From assembly GCA_945643635.1 (NCBI GenBank), contig CALZFC010000013.1, forward strand, positions 738,501-802,500: a stretch of 64,000 nucleotides of DNA. Reading direction: 5' to 3'. Below, piece after piece: positions 31,721 through 53,394 of the stretch. Source of the stretch: Allodiplogaster sudhausi (taxonomy: Eukaryota; Nematoda; Chromadorea; Rhabditida; Diplogasteridae). Within the stretch, counting starts at the first letter, position 1; every line of letters begins with the position of its first letter. The translations under genes were made by a program, and so were the position numbers. The notes below the pieces were generated by a model, which saw nothing but the letters and a program-made list of their open reading frames with translations, searched no databases and had not been told where the DNA came from.

Positions 31721-31760
<40 letters not shown>
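31613..31760. repeat. (CT)n microsatellite cluster
   Basis: Interrupted CT tracts ending in about 34 bases of uninterrupted CT at 31724-31758. Confidence 0.85.
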
Positions 31761-31761
<1 letters not shown>

Positions 31762-31934
31762 AAGGGACTACATAAATTATCATTAAGAAGAAGAAAAAGA
31801 AACATTTCCTAATTTATTATCTTTTTGGAAGTTGAAAAAATTTAATTTTTTTAATTTTTAAGGCTAACCTTTTCTGAAGTCACGAGCTATTCCTGTATCA
31901 ATCAACTAGTCGATAGTGGCAAAGGTATGATTTC

Positions 31935-32957
31935 TAGCTACTTTTTGGAGCGGTCTACGGCAAAATCCTCTGTTTCTTTCTTGCTTGCTTTTCTAACCAT
32001 CAGCTTTCTCCGAGGTTATGAAATGATCTATGTATATATGTACATACATATACCATTCAAAAGCTCTCGTCATAATAAAAAAATTTCGAATACATTTTAA
32101 AAAACCCGAAATATCCCCAATGCACTAGCTTCATTGATGTATATGTGTTAGTAGATCATAAAAAGAACTAATCACTCAAAAAATCTAATCACCGTCGATG
32201 CAAAAATAAAAATAAAAGCATTTTAACCTGGTTGCCTAAAGTGCCGCTAGAATTTACTGTTTTTCAATGCAGAAGAGCTCCGTTTGTTGCTCGCTTGTTT
32301 TTCAAAGAATGCAATGCTACTTAGTCATGTGCCTTTTCTGTGCCCGGAGGCTAATCTCATTTCCCTCCTTCGGCTGTCAATGTCTCTTGGCTCCACATGA
32401 ATCGTCGAATCTTATGTTTTTTTTTCTATTCTCCTTTTTTTTCCTCTTTCTCTCTCTTTCTCTCTCTCTCTCTCTTTCGCTCTTTTTCTCTCTCTCTTTT
32501 CTAATTTGCATCCTTTTATGCACTCGCCAGTCGGCTGACAGCTTTGAACTCTCTTCACCTAATGCCACTTTCACGAGTTCATCGTCTAACACTCTCTTTC
32601 TCTATCTGTCTTTCCCTTTTTTTCCCTCTCCCATCTTTGCTAACTTTTTCCCTAGCTCATCGTACTCTTCTCGTTCTCACTATTTCTCCCTCTCTCCGTC
32701 TCTCTTTGCCATCGCTCGCCTGCCATGTCCATCTCTTGCAAACACCCTTAACTTCTTTCCACTCCCCTTCCATCTTCTTTTTAAAACAAGTTTCCACTTT
32801 TTTCCACGTCTACCCCAGGCGGTTTGCCCTTTCCTTTCCAACTTTTTTTGTCATGAAAGAAGAAACTCTATTCTTTAAAAAGGCCCAATCTTGTCTCCTC
32901 ATCATCCCCTGGATGTGCCTCAAACTTTCTCACGCCCACTCTTCTCTTCTATCTCTC

Positions 32958-32996
<39 letters not shown>

Positions 32997-34700
32997 CCTC
33001 TCTCTCTCTCTCACTTTCTCTTACTCACTATCTTTCTCTCTCCTTCTCTATCTCTCCTAGCCAATGACTGTTATTTTTTCGAACTATCATTATCTACCAT
33101 CTCAGAGGCTCTCACTCTCTACATACATACATAAATACATATGTATTTCAGTTCCCCCAATATTTCGGCCTCTCTCTTTCTCTCTCCATCTCTCTCGCCC
33201 TCTCTTCATCCCTATTTGAGAACCTCTCGTTTGCTTACGTCTATTTCTTTTTTTCTCTCCTTTTCTCTATTTCTCTCTCTGTCTCTTTTATTCGCAACTA
33301 GTCCAGCAAAGTCTGACTTATCCTCTCTCCAATCCTCTCTTGTTGGCAAAAGTGAAATAATAGAATTTTTACAATTTAATATTCTAATATTTCAGTTTAT
33401 GCATTATTTGCAGTATAAGTGATTTATTTTTTACATTCTAATTACTGCTAGCAGTTCTCCATAGTTCGCGAAACTTCTCTCCTTCCCGCCTCCAACTTCT
33501 ATTTACTACTAGTTTCCACGTTTTTCCACGTCTCTCCCAGGCGGTTCTCCTCTTCCTTTCCATCTCTACTCGTCAGGAAGGAGGAAACTCGATCCTTTAA
33601 GAAGGCCCTATCATGCCCCATCATCATTCCTTGGATGTCCATTGAACTTTAACACTCATGCTCACAATTAGCTCTTCTCATTCTCTCTCTCTGTCTCTCT
33701 ATTTCTTTCTCCCTCTCTCTCTTTCTCTCGCTCTCTCCCCCCTCTTTATCTCTCATAGTCAATGTCTGTCACTCTTTTGAACTATCACTGCCTACTATCT
33801 CAGTGGCTCTCACTCTTTATTTTACTTCCCCTCTCCCTCTCCACGAAAATCTCCGTCTGTTTCTCCCTCACTCGTTTTCTCGCTCTCTCTCATATATACA
33901 ATTGTTTGTTTACATCACTTTTGATCTCGACACTCTTAAAAATGTGCATAAATGCTGAACAATGCCAACGATCCTCCTTCGACTCGTAATCAAGGAGAAA
34001 AAAAATAATTTTTTTTCTTCAAAAACGTATAGATTGCTCCTCCGTACTTCTCAACAATTCACCTTGTGTACATACATTTTCTCTCAATTTGATGTGATGA
34101 GAGAGACAAAGACAAGAATATAAAAATGAAATATTCACTAGTTCATAGTGGGCATTTCACATGGTGGTTTTCATTCGGCCCTTGGATTCATATTTGCGCG
34201 CTCTTCCGCAGTTTTGATACTGGAGGCGTAGTACCTAGCTCATCGATGCTTGTTCGCGTGTTTACTTTGCCGATCGCTCTAGTGATTTAACCAGATTCAT
34301 CTTCTTTTGTCTCGTGAGACCGAGCTAGTGAGATTGATAAGTTGATGATTTGCCAGAATATTTCAGCTGGTAGCTATAGAATTAGCTATGTATGTATATT
34401 GATTGAATTTTGAGTCATTTTTATCGCCGACTCTTTAAATGCACACTGTCGATGTGGTTGTAAAAAAACAGGTTTTGGGTTTTTTTTATTTAACTATGTT
34501 CATTTTATTTTTAATGCCATGCCAGACGCCGCTGAAGGAAGAACCCACTAGCTGCACTAGAGAGTGATGCGGTAGGTAGCATTATGCAGCTCATTTGCAT
34601 AACGACATTTCTGCTGCGGTTTTCAATGCGGCCTATCGTTCAATCTATATCACGCGTTTTAGAAGGACCCTTCCTCTCTTTCTCTCCACCTCTCACTGTC
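31935..34700 (+). repeat. R1 complex repeat, the longest forward copy
   Basis: Starts CTACTTTTTGGAGCGGTC and carries the R1 blocks in order: CATTCAAAAGCTCTCGTCAT, TTTGTTGCTCGCTTG, the GTGCCCGGAGGCTAATCTCA block, CT runs, CCATGTCCATCTCTTGCAAA, TTTCCACGTCTACCCCAGGC, a CT block, GAACTATCATTATCTACCAT, then the GTTCGCGTGTTTACTTTGCC and CTCATTTGCATAACGACATT blocks. This defines a unit of roughly 2.7 kb. Frames of up to 203 codons here are CT-rich and lack splice or start support. Its nature (decayed mobile element or decayed multi-exon gene) is unresolved. Confidence 0.55.
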
Positions 34701-34799
34701 TCTATCTGCTCGCTTTCTCCCTCTCTCTGTCTCAATGCTTTTTCCATACTGCGCCACTATACATATATTTCCCACTCTGTCATTCTCTTTCACTTCGCA

Positions 34800-35990
34800 T
34801 CTCTCATTTTTGCAACAATCCATAGTATCCATCGAGACTATCTCCTTTCCAAAATCTCATTTTCTCTTCCCGGAACGCCACGAGGAAGAGTAACGGGGAA
34901 AAGGTGGAAGACGTGGGGGAGGCTATTAGTAAACGAGGATGTAGTATGTACATACATACATACATACATTCGACGCCATGCCCCCTTACCCTTGTAATAG
35001 CTCTCAGTTAATCTCGCACACCACACGTAGACGCCCCCCCCTCTCCTTAATCTATCTCGAAGCACAGAAGGGCAATCGACTTCAATATAGTAATTTCTTT
35101 TTTGGAACAAAGCCAAAAGCACCAGATCGACTTTCCAGTCTCCATTGCTTTCTTCACGCCTTTTCGTCTCCTGTCTCTCTCTCTTTCGCTCTCTTCTCCC
35201 CAGGCATCGGACTACGCCAAAATGGGCTTGCACTACCTAAAGCGGCTCGGTGCGGTCCACGGGCGACAAGGTAAGAGAGCCGCCTACGCCGTATGAAGGA
35301 GCTAAAAAACTCACGTTTGAATTCGCGCCCTTTTGACTGACAAAATGACGAGTGATTTATATAGAGATTAGTGATTACAATGGTCAGGAAAATACAAAAG
35401 TGGATCAGGGTTGAGTTTTTTTGGTCCTTTAACCTAAATCAAATTTAGTGGATTATCTCGAATGGAACCGCGAGAGCTTCACTTTCATTGTAAAAGCCTC
35501 GTGAAGCTATCTTGGCTTGGAATGTTGGCAAAGCATGAAGGATCCAGAATGGAAGAAAAAAATTCTCGACAAAGCTATACAAAAATAAATGTTTTTTTTA
35601 AAGAAATAGTGAAAATTACAGAAAAGGAACATGCTTTTTTTATTTGTAAACAAATAAAAAAATAAGAAAGGATTTACAGTTTTTGGTCGAGATCTTCTGA
35701 CGAAATAGTATTGACCTTGCGCTTTTCTTGCAGTGAGGAAGCTATTAAGCAGTTCCCTCATTTAGTATGGCGTTATGTTGAGCAGATATCGATTCTGTAA
35801 AGATGAGAACAATACTTATTTTAACTAGCAGTGGCAGTGTATGCTTTATCACACAAGTTTTAAACCAGATCTTACAATGTGCGGAATAGGAGAAATAAAA
35901 GAAAACTACCGTATTTTCTCTATGAGTTCCCCCAGGGGCACTATTTATAACACCCTTGCAGGGGATGGGCACTATTATAGGTAGGTTCTA
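34800..35990 (+). repeat. Tandem duplication unit 1 at the GPCR 5' end
   Basis: Matches 36270-37390 with an offset of about 1.42 kb: TCGAGACTATCTCC...CCCGGAACGCCAC, the first GPCR exon, GCGCTTTTCTTGCAG..GAAGCTATTAAGCAGTTCC and GTATGC.TTATC.CACA. Divergence is moderate with indels. Confidence 0.7.
35222..35270 (+). CDS. Alternative or duplicate first exon of the GPCR gene (1a)
   Basis: ATG then GLHYLKRLGAVHGRQ, ending in phase 1 at a strong donor CAAG/GTAAGAG. It differs from exon 1b (36641) by lacking two codons (LF) and by silent changes, so the frame has been held. TCTCTTCTCCCCAG 17 bases before the ATG is a good acceptor, either for trans-splicing or from a 5' UTR exon. It can join exon 2 at 41082 in phase, so it may be a second first exon of the same gene rather than a dead copy. 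Confidence 0.55.
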
Positions 35991-36640
35991 TTATAGCTCA
36001 CGGTCTCTATCTCCTCGCCTTTTCCAGACTGCGCCACAATATCATTGCATTTCGCTCACCTCAATACTTCAATGGTCATTTGCCCTGCAATTTTTGTGCT
36101 CCTTCCATCTTTGAAGCTTCCCCCATTAGTATGACTAAGCTTTCGGTTTAAGCTGACTTCGCATTCTCTCTTCTCTCTCTGTCTATCTATCTTTCTCTCT
36201 CTTTCTCTCTCTCTCTCCCTTTTCTCTCTTCGCTCTATCTCCAATACATACTCTAGTTCTCTTTCACTCGGCATCTCCCCTTTTTATTGCAATCTATAGC
36301 ATACATCGAGACTATCTCCGTTCTCCAAAATCCCATTTTCTCTACCCGGAACGCCACCACTGACAAAGAGCAACAGAAAAGCGAAGAGGATGTGGGGGAT
36401 GCTTGGTTGGTAAACAAGGATGTATGCAGTAAATTCTCCGGCACGCCCCCTGAGTGCCTCAGTGGGTGCCTCGTGCAGCGCATTATAACAGAACGCAGTT
36501 CCTCTCGAGCCGTGGTCATCCCCTCTAGCACACCACAAACGTTGAATCACCTTAATCTTCTCTCGCATCGGACACCTTCCTTCCTCTCCTCCGAGTATCC
36601 ACGGGCTCTCCGCTCAAGACACGGAAGAACAAGCAACAAA

Positions 36641-46340
<9,700 letters not shown>

Positions 46341-46514
46341 ATCCGCCGCGGCGGCGTTGGAAATATATCAACCGAGATAGATCCCTTTATGCGCAGTATT
46401 AATAATGATTAAAGTCACTGCAAATAGTAAACAAGAAAAAAACAAGCATATCGTCTGATGAAATTTAAGCTAAAACTTAAAGATAGATATCAACAAGCAA
46501 ATATCATTTCGCTT
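46341..46514. other. 3' flank of the GPCR gene
   Basis: AT-rich without a canonical AATAAA close to the stop; AATAAT occurs at 46400-46405. No other gene. Confidence 0.4.
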
Positions 46515-46760
46515 GCAGAGTAATTTAATATAAAGCTGTTGACCCGGGTAAAACCACATGGTTTACATACAAACATTGCAGGGCGCTGAAAATGGAAGAT
46601 TCAAATCGTTGTAGCTCGGCAAAGTCAAGAATCATCCCTTCCTTTTTTTGTGAAAAATATATTCAGTGGTAACTAGTTTCGAAAGTAATCATACAAAGAC
46701 AAATAAGAGGAGTGTATCGATGAGTTAATTGATTAAAAGCTTGTTGATTGTGAAGCTACA
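46515..46760 (+). repeat. R2 interspersed repeat, copy 1
   Basis: Reads AGAGTAATTTAATATAAAGC, GACCCGGGTAAAACCACATG, GCAGGGCGCTGAAAATGGAA, GTAGCTCGGCAAAGTCAAGA, GTGGTAACTAGTTTCGAAAG, CATACAAAGACAAATAAGAG and ends TGATTAAAAGCTTGTTGATT. This order defines R2. It recurs about eleven more times to 63.5 kb, always on the plus strand. Confidence 0.8.
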
Positions 46761-46899
46761 TTCCGCTCATATGATCAGAGGTAATACGATCAGTCAATTT
46801 TGATAATTTTGCTTACTTGACGCGCACTAAAAGCGCCGGAACATAAAAAGATGACTTTTCAGACTGGACCATTCGGCGCTTCTAATGTGTGGTGATAGT

Positions 46900-46963
46900 C
46901 AGGGGTGGCCGGGGGCTGAAATTATCCGGTCGCGGCCCCCAGGGTACGCCCCGGCCACCCCTG
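46900..46963. mobile_element. 64-bp hAT-type MITE with 8-bp target duplication
   Basis: The insert starts CAGGGGTGGCCGGGG and ends CCCCGGCCACCCCTG, its exact complement, with a GC-rich centre. GTGATAGT flanks it on both sides (46892-46899, 46964-46971). CAG-starting ends, CAGGGG-like termini and an 8-bp duplication are hAT hallmarks. At 64 bp it is near the lower size limit for such an element. Confidence 0.8.
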
Positions 46964-46971
46964 GTGATAGT

Positions 46972-47092
46972 GCGCCTCGCAGTACGCGCCGATGGCCGAG
47001 GAAGGGCTTCTCGTACACCGAGCAGGCAAAGTGATGAAAAGTGGCAGCTTTCTTACAAGAAGAACTTCGCGGACTCCTCCCAATCCGTCTAG
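46972..47092 (+). pseudogene. Coding-like fragment next to the MITE
   Basis: One frame reads MAEEGLLVHRAGKVMKSGSF and LTRRTSRTPPNPSSQIM; a related stretch at 59549-59640 reads MKSGSLLTSRTSLTFPNRR. The similarity in two places suggests a former exon, perhaps a receptor tail rich in Arg, Ser and Pro. Neither copy has recognisable splice sites. The MITE lies just upstream. Confidence 0.3.
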
Positions 47093-47159
47093 TCAAATTA
47101 TGAATTATGCTTTTGTCTTTTAACATAAGAAAATTCTTCTTTTTTTAAATTAATTTTTG

Positions 47160-47578
47160 TCCGGTGGTTTTCTCCGGCAAACTTGACATTTATGAATGCT
47201 TAAGACTGCTACTTCGATGTTGTGTTACGAATTTTTTCCCGTCTTCGTTTGCAAAGCAGGCCCTGGCATAGACTTGTGTAATCTACCAACTGTAAGTCAA
47301 AGCATTGTATCAGCAGTATTAATAATGATAGCAGAATATAAAAATTTCTTCACGTTACAAATAAGAGTAGCCAAGCATATACATATATACATATATAAAA
47401 TTAGCATCACAAATAAACAAACAAACAGAAAACCGCAACGTTGATATTTCTCTTGATTTGAAAAGAGTTATCACAAATCAGAAATCGTGACTATTTTTTA
47501 AAGAACAATTCATATGCTCTGACGGTTTTTCTTTAAAAAAAGGATGACTCTACACCTCCGGTGGTATTCTCCGGCAAA
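47160..47578. repeat. Repeat with GTGGTTTTCTCCGGCAAACT
   Basis: GTCCGGTGGTTTTCTCCGGCAAACTTGACATTTATGAATGC (in pieces) appears at 47158-47200, again near 47563-47600 and at 59738-59780. No gene seen. Confidence 0.5.
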
Positions 47579-50500
47579 CGACATTTATGAATGCTGTTAC
47601 TTCGATGTGTTGTTATTAATTTGGTAAATAAATTTTTACTTTATAAAAATGTGCAAACAAACAAAAAAAAACCACAACTTTAAAAGCACAAATCAAATCT
47701 CTTTAAAATTTTGCACAATATGTCATATATACGGAGGCAACCGGCAGTTTGAAAAGGGTCCTCTGGCCTCGACTCTTGACACGCCCTAGAAATATTTACA
47801 CAAAATACGATTTCTACTAACATTAAATAATAACTCAAGGAGAGCTAACATTGTGAAGATATCTAAATAAACAATTGCAATATCGAAATTCTAGTTTCAT
47901 GCATTAGTAATTAAATACATAAACAAAACAAAAAAGAAATTTCATCTCGTTTCAGTGATTCTTTAGGAGAACTGTTGAGCCGGCCAATCGGCGGTTTAAG
48001 AGAGCCTCTCTGTAAGGATCAAGCAGCACCCCATGGGCGCCTGCCCCGGGGGAAAGTGTCGGATTTTGGTAACCAAAATTTTATGAGGAGTACCCACTTG
48101 CATTGTAAAAGAAATAATGAAGTCAGATTTGTTTAAAAAAATTTTTTCTTCTCAGTGCATGCAATAGTATGGCAAAATTTTGAGTGTTCATAACTTCCTT
48201 AAAACTTAATATTTTTCAGTTTTCTTTTTTTTTTATTTTTCATTGGAAAGCACACAAAAAATATGTATGATGTGTTTTTTGAAAAATTCAGTTTTGACCA
48301 GTTTTAGGCATTTTTCTATTTCAGAAATTGGTTTTTTGGACATTTAACCTATTTCGCGGCCCGGGCACGGGCAAATTTATAGTTCATAAGAAAGAGGAGA
48401 AAAAACTACACAAGATATGTTCTTATGAAGAAAATCGAATGATATACATTTTACGAAATTTTGACTTGAACCTGGTGCACTCGCGTTTTTGCACGTTGGG
48501 ATGAAACTGTATAATTATTTTCAAAGCTTTGTTTTTGGGATAATATTGATGTCGATATATTCGCCATTAAATTCTCTACCAGAAAAGGTATCTATCACCG
48601 ATATACGTATTACCTTGGGACTCAGAGAATGCAATTATATGTTTTTCGGAAAAAAAATAATTCAATGATAACTAATGAAACCCTCATTTTTAGTCCACAG
48701 AGGTAGCCAGCTGGAGCAATTATCCATATCATAAGATAGAGCGAAGAATTCTGCGCAACATATTCCCTTTTCGTGGAATTTGAAGGATATACATTTGCTT
48801 TTTTCTATCAATATAGAAGTCTTTCCACGTCATGCAAACGACCCATGATATCGAAAGCGCATTCAGCGATCCATAACTTTGATCAATCTTAATATTAGAA
48901 AATCATAGATATATCATCTAAGAGCTCTCACAGAGATCTTCAAATGCGACATACATACTTTTATTGAAATATTTATATTTATATGGAAAATTTTGTTCTG
49001 TACTTTTAGAACGCTTAAAAAACTATTTCACAAACATTTCCGCACTTCAAAACATACATCATAAGAAAGAGCATGAAATTTGCTACAAGATGAACCCCTT
49101 TCAATAAACTTTCAAGTCTATATTGTTCTGTTATAAGTCATAAGAATAGGGCATCAGCTTAGTAACCTAAATTCTTCAACGTAAAAAATTATTGGAATAT
49201 TCTAATTCGAATAACCCAAACAAGGAAATTCTCGGGCTAAAGGATAGCGACGATACTTTACCTATTCTTATGACTTATAACAGAACAATATAGACTTGAA
49301 AGTTTATTGAAAGGGGTTCACCTTGTAGAAAATTTCACGCTCTTTCTTATGATGTATGTTTTGAAACGCGGAAATATTTGTAAAATAGTTTTTTAAGCCT
49401 TCTAAAAGTACAGAACGAAATTTTCCATATAAATATAAATATTTCAATAAAAGTATGTATGTCGCATTTGAAGATCTCTGTGAGAGCTCTTAGATGATAT
49501 ATCTATGATTTTCTAATATTAAGATTGATCAAAGTTATGGATCGCTGAATGCGCTTTCGATATCCTGAGTCGTTTGCATGACGTGGAAAGACTTCTATAT
49601 TGATAGAAAAAAGCAAATGTATATCCTTCAAATTCCACGAAAAGGGAATATGTTGTGCAGAATTCTTCGCTCTATCTTATGATATGGATAATTGCTCCAG
49701 CTGGCTACCTCTGTGGACTAAAAATGAGGGTTTCATTAGTTATCATTGAATTATTTTTTTTCCGAAAAACATATAATTGCATTCTCTGAGTCCCAAGGTA
49801 ATACGTATATCGGTGATAGATACCTTTTCTGGTAGAGAATTTAATGGCGAATATATCGACATCAATATTATCCCAAAAACAAAGCTTTGAAAATAATTAT
49901 ACAGTTTCATCCCAACGAGCAAAAACGCGAGTGCACCAGGTTCAAGTCAAAATTTCGTAAAATGTATATCATTCGATTTCCCTTCATAAGAACATATCTT
50001 GTGTAGTTTTTTCTCCTCTTTCTTATGAACTATAAATTTGCCCGTGCCCGGGCCGCGAAATAGGTTAAATGTCCAAAAAACCAATTTCTGAAATAGAAAA
50101 ATGCCTAAAACTGGTCAAAACTGAATTTTTCAAAAAACACATCATACATATTTTTTGTGTGCTTTCCAATGACAAATAAAACAAAAAAAGAAAACTGAAA
50201 AATATTAAGTTTTAAGGAAGTTATGAACACTCAAAATTTTGCCATACTATTGCATGCACTGAGAAGAAAAAATTTTTTTAAACAAATCTGACTTCATTAT
50301 TTCTTTTACAATGCAAGTGGGTACTCCTCATAAAATTTTGGTTACCAAAATCCGACACTTTCCCCCGGGGCAGGCGCCCATGGGGTGCTGCTTGATCCTT
50401 ACAGAGAGGCTCTCTTAAACCGCCGATTGGCCGGCTCAACAGTTCTCCTAAAGAATCACTGAAACGAGATGAAATTTCTTTTTTGTTTTGTTTATGTATT

Positions 50501-50839
50501 TAATTACTAATGCATGAAACTAGAATTTCGATATTGCAATTGTTTATTTAGATATCTTCACAATGTTAGCTCTCCTTGAGTTATTATTTAATGTTAGTAG
50601 AAATCGTATTTTGTGTAAATATTTCTAGGGCGTGTCAAGAGTCGAGGCCAGAGGACCCTTTTCAAACTGCCGGTTGCCCCCGTATATATGACATATTGTG
50701 CAAAATTTTAAAGAGATTTGATTTGTGCTTTTAAAGTTGCGGTTTTTTTTTGTTTGTTTGCACATTTTTATAAAGTAAAAATTTATTTACCAAATTAGGA
50801 ACAACACATCGAAGTAACAGCATTCATAAATGTCGTTTA
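47579..50839. mobile_element. Foldback element 2 (giant palindrome, about 1.57-kb arms)
   Basis: Left arm 47579..49148 and right arm 49261..50839 are near-identical reverse complements around a loop of about 110 bases. The inner 1.2 kb of each arm is the same family as element 1 (19283-21470). The outer 420 bases (47579-48000 and 50420-50839) are paired too but absent from element 1. At the family boundary each arm reads TTTAAGAGAGCCTCTCTGTA. Arm identity exceeds that of element 1, so this copy is younger or gene-converted. No long open frame. Confidence 0.85.
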
Positions 50840-50905
50840 CCAAAATCCGACACTTTCCCCCGGGGCAGGGCCACCTCGGCCCTTACGGAGAGGCTCTCTT
50901 AAATG
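50839..50905 (-). mobile_element. Isolated terminus of the foldback family
   Basis: CCAAAATCCGACACTTTCCC, CCGGGGCAGG and GGAGAGGCTCTCTTAAATG form a solo terminal piece directly abutting foldback element 2. Confidence 0.65.
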
Positions 50906-51235
50906 TCAAAGTGAAACAGAGAAAGAGAGAGAAGATGAGAATTGAATTAATTTTGAATTTCAATTTTTTATGTATTTTCAATATTTTGTTTGGCACCCCT
51001 GCTTTTTATGAGCAAGAGGATTGTATTTACTTTTTTTAAACAGATGACAATTAGTAATTTTTTTATTATTAATAAGTAGATTTAAATAATAATAAAAAAA
51101 TGGATACTGATATGCAGGCCAACCTTCTTTGCACGCGCAACGTTGAATCTACTAGAATGTCTTACGCATCGCGAAATATTTTTTAAAGTTCTTCAAATTT
51201 ATGAAATCAAAATATCAGAAGGAAACAAGTTTGTT
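50906..51235. other. AT-rich stretch similar to 55585-55910
   Basis: AATTGAATTAATTTTGAATT, TTTGCACGCGCAAC.TTGAAT and CTACTAGAAT recur in order at about 55620-55870. A larger unit was therefore duplicated, including the R2 copy that follows each. No gene. Confidence 0.5.
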
Positions 51236-51540
51236 GTCAGAGTAATTTAATATAAAGGTCTGGGCCCGGGTAAACGCACGTGGTCTACATATGCAGGGCG
51301 CGGAAAATGGAAGATTCAAATTGTTGTAGCTCAGCAAAGTCAAGAATCATCGGTTTTTTTTTGTGAAATGCTATTCAGTGGTATCTAGTTTCGAAAGAAG
51401 TCCTGCGAAAACAAATGGGAGGAGTGGATCGAACTATTAATTGTTAACTAATAATTAAATTCTAGTTCGTTTGATGTGAAAGAGGAGAATAAACGTCGCA
51501 AGTTCTACTATTGATTGTTGTGAAAGTTGGATTTTTATAA
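51236..51540 (+). repeat. R2 interspersed repeat, copy 2
   Basis: GGGCCCGGGTAAACGCACGT, GCAGGGCGCGGAAAATGGAA and the GATTGTTGTGAAAGTTGGAT end are visible. A GPCR exon 7 copy follows 80 bases later. Confidence 0.75.
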
Positions 51541-51616
51541 AGGTGAGAGATGCATTTTAGTAAGGAGAGAGAGGGAGAGAAAAAAAACTATTTTATTTTT
51601 TCCCTCTTACAATTCG

Positions 51617-51696
51617 GATACATGCACGATGGTAAATCTCTCATGTTTCTCATTTTTTCACTCGCTGATGATCGCCATTCCGATTGAATTCTACAC
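51617..51696 (+). pseudogene. GPCR exon 7 copy a
   Basis: TACATGCACGATGG... as in exon 7, with an extra T run in place of CGTC, a Glu-to-stop type change (TTGAATTC) and a GC in place of the GT donor. The upstream AG is lost. Dead. Confidence 0.75.
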
Positions 51697-51954
51697 GCAA
51701 GCTAGAGACAAATTGTCCATCCAGAATTCAAAGGGATGTCAAAATGAAATTGAAAAATATTGAGCTGAAGATGGTATTAATGTGTACAAAGTGTGTTAGG
51801 TACAGTGGTCATGGTAATGAGTATTTACTTTTCTGTTGATTCCCGAGTAGAGGTGTTTTAGTTTTTCCTAAATGGCCTCAGGCGATTTTATATTGATTTT
51901 TAAAGTTTGCATATTTCGTGTGATTTAACACTGTCTATGTCTGGCTTAAGCAGT

Positions 51955-52060
51955 TAAAAAGGCCTGCGGCTCGCATTGGGTTGCGTGCCCGCATTCAATT
52001 TTGAATGTCACAGGTTCAAACCCCATTCGGTTGAAATGTTTTGCTACGGGTACTATTGTA
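51955..52060 (+). repeat. tRNA-like repeat (possible second SINE family)
   Basis: GGCTCGCATTGGGTTGCGTG resembles an A box region and CAGGTTCAAACCCC a B box 45 bases on. The stems do not form a proper tRNA. Confidence 0.35.
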
Positions 52061-52225
52061 CCATTCCCACGCCAGTGGGCGAACTTAAAAAAATTTTTTT
52101 TCGCTGAATTCCATTCCATGGCGGTTTTCGGCATGGGAAAACGAGAACCATACCCATTTCCTTCTCTGGCTTGGCTTCTCCACTAATTTTTATGCACTGC
52201 GGAAGGCTAATACATCAGCGTTCTG

Positions 52226-52330
52226 TCAAATTAATTTAATATCAAGCTGCGGGCCCGGGTAAAACCACATGGTCAACCTATGCAGGGCTAGCTCGGCACA
52301 GCCAAGAATCACTTGCACTATTCTGTTGAA
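52226..52330 (+). repeat. R2 interspersed repeat, short copy 3
   Basis: Only the first part: TAATTTAATATCAAGCTGCG, GGCCCGGGTAAAACCACATG, then a decayed GCTCGGCA piece. Confidence 0.65.
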
Positions 52331-52731
52331 ATGTAAAAAAAAAATGTGGACTGCTACCGAACCTGAAAATAAAAAAAAACTTTCGTTAATCTAAAAATAC
52401 AGTGATCTATGGTTGTGGTACTCTATTCTTTTGTCCGTTGGTCGGCTGAGACTCGTGGCGCCGCGCCAGGAACGACGAGAAGATCATGTCGTGTGAAGGC
52501 GGCAGAAATTATATTGCATTTTTGCCGTTATAATTAAAATAGTAGTTGATTTATTTAATTGTTATTCTTGGAGAAAATTAAGAAATGTCAACAAAAAAAG
52601 AAATTTTCTAAATGAATTATCAAACCGGAACCTTTTCCTTGCTCTCCTTGGATCATTGATGTCGTTCTCGAGAAAGTACGATAAGATTTTATGGCAATTA
52701 ACCTAATATATGGTAATATAAGGCCGTGTGA

Positions 52732-53318
52732 TACGTGACTTTCTATTACGAGCCGTCGGCGTATGGAATGCTCGCAGAGGACTTTCTCAAGTATGCAAAT
52801 AATTTTATTTCATATTTTTAAAGAATTTTGATCGAATTGTCACTTTACAAAGTGACATCGATGAGAGAAAGAGAGCGAGTATTAGGCCGGCAAATGGATA
52901 AAACAACCTACAAGATCTTAACAGCAAGGAATAGATTAATTAGGATATAATTATTTGTGCCGGGACAATACCACATGGTTAATTTAATGAATTTAAGACA
53001 TTCAACCCGGGGGGTTGAAGGTCGGAAATTATTTGGCTACAGATCGTTAGATATGACATAGAGAGAAACCGATTTAAAAAAAAACGAGAGAGAGACAGAG
53101 GGAGAGAGAGAGAGGTAGAGAGATAGAGAGAGAGAGACGGAGAGAGAGAGAGAAAAAGAGGGAGAGGGAGAGAGACAGAGACAGAGAGAGAGAGAGAGAA
53201 AGATAGGGAAGGATTTTCTCTTCCCCCTCTCAAGGTACATGCACGATGGCCAATCTCTCATGTTTCTCGTCTTTCACTCTCTGATGATCGCCATTCCGAT
53301 CGTATTCTACATGTAAGA
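52732..53318 (+). pseudogene. Recent duplicate of GPCR exons 6 (partial) to 7
   Basis: Copy of 43602-44165: the end of exon 6 (52732..52790), the whole intron with its GA tract, and exon 7 (53235..53312) with acceptor and donor. The coding parts are almost unchanged (last codon base AC to AT). The first five bases of the copy join unrelated DNA inside exon 6, so this is a segmental, not an exon-bounded, duplication. Not a gene on its own. Confidence 0.85.
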
Positions 53319-53394
53319 TTAAGGCTATTGGCAGGAATATTATACTTCTGTTTTTATACTTCAAGAAACCCTGCAAGTATCAGTTTCTTGACAG

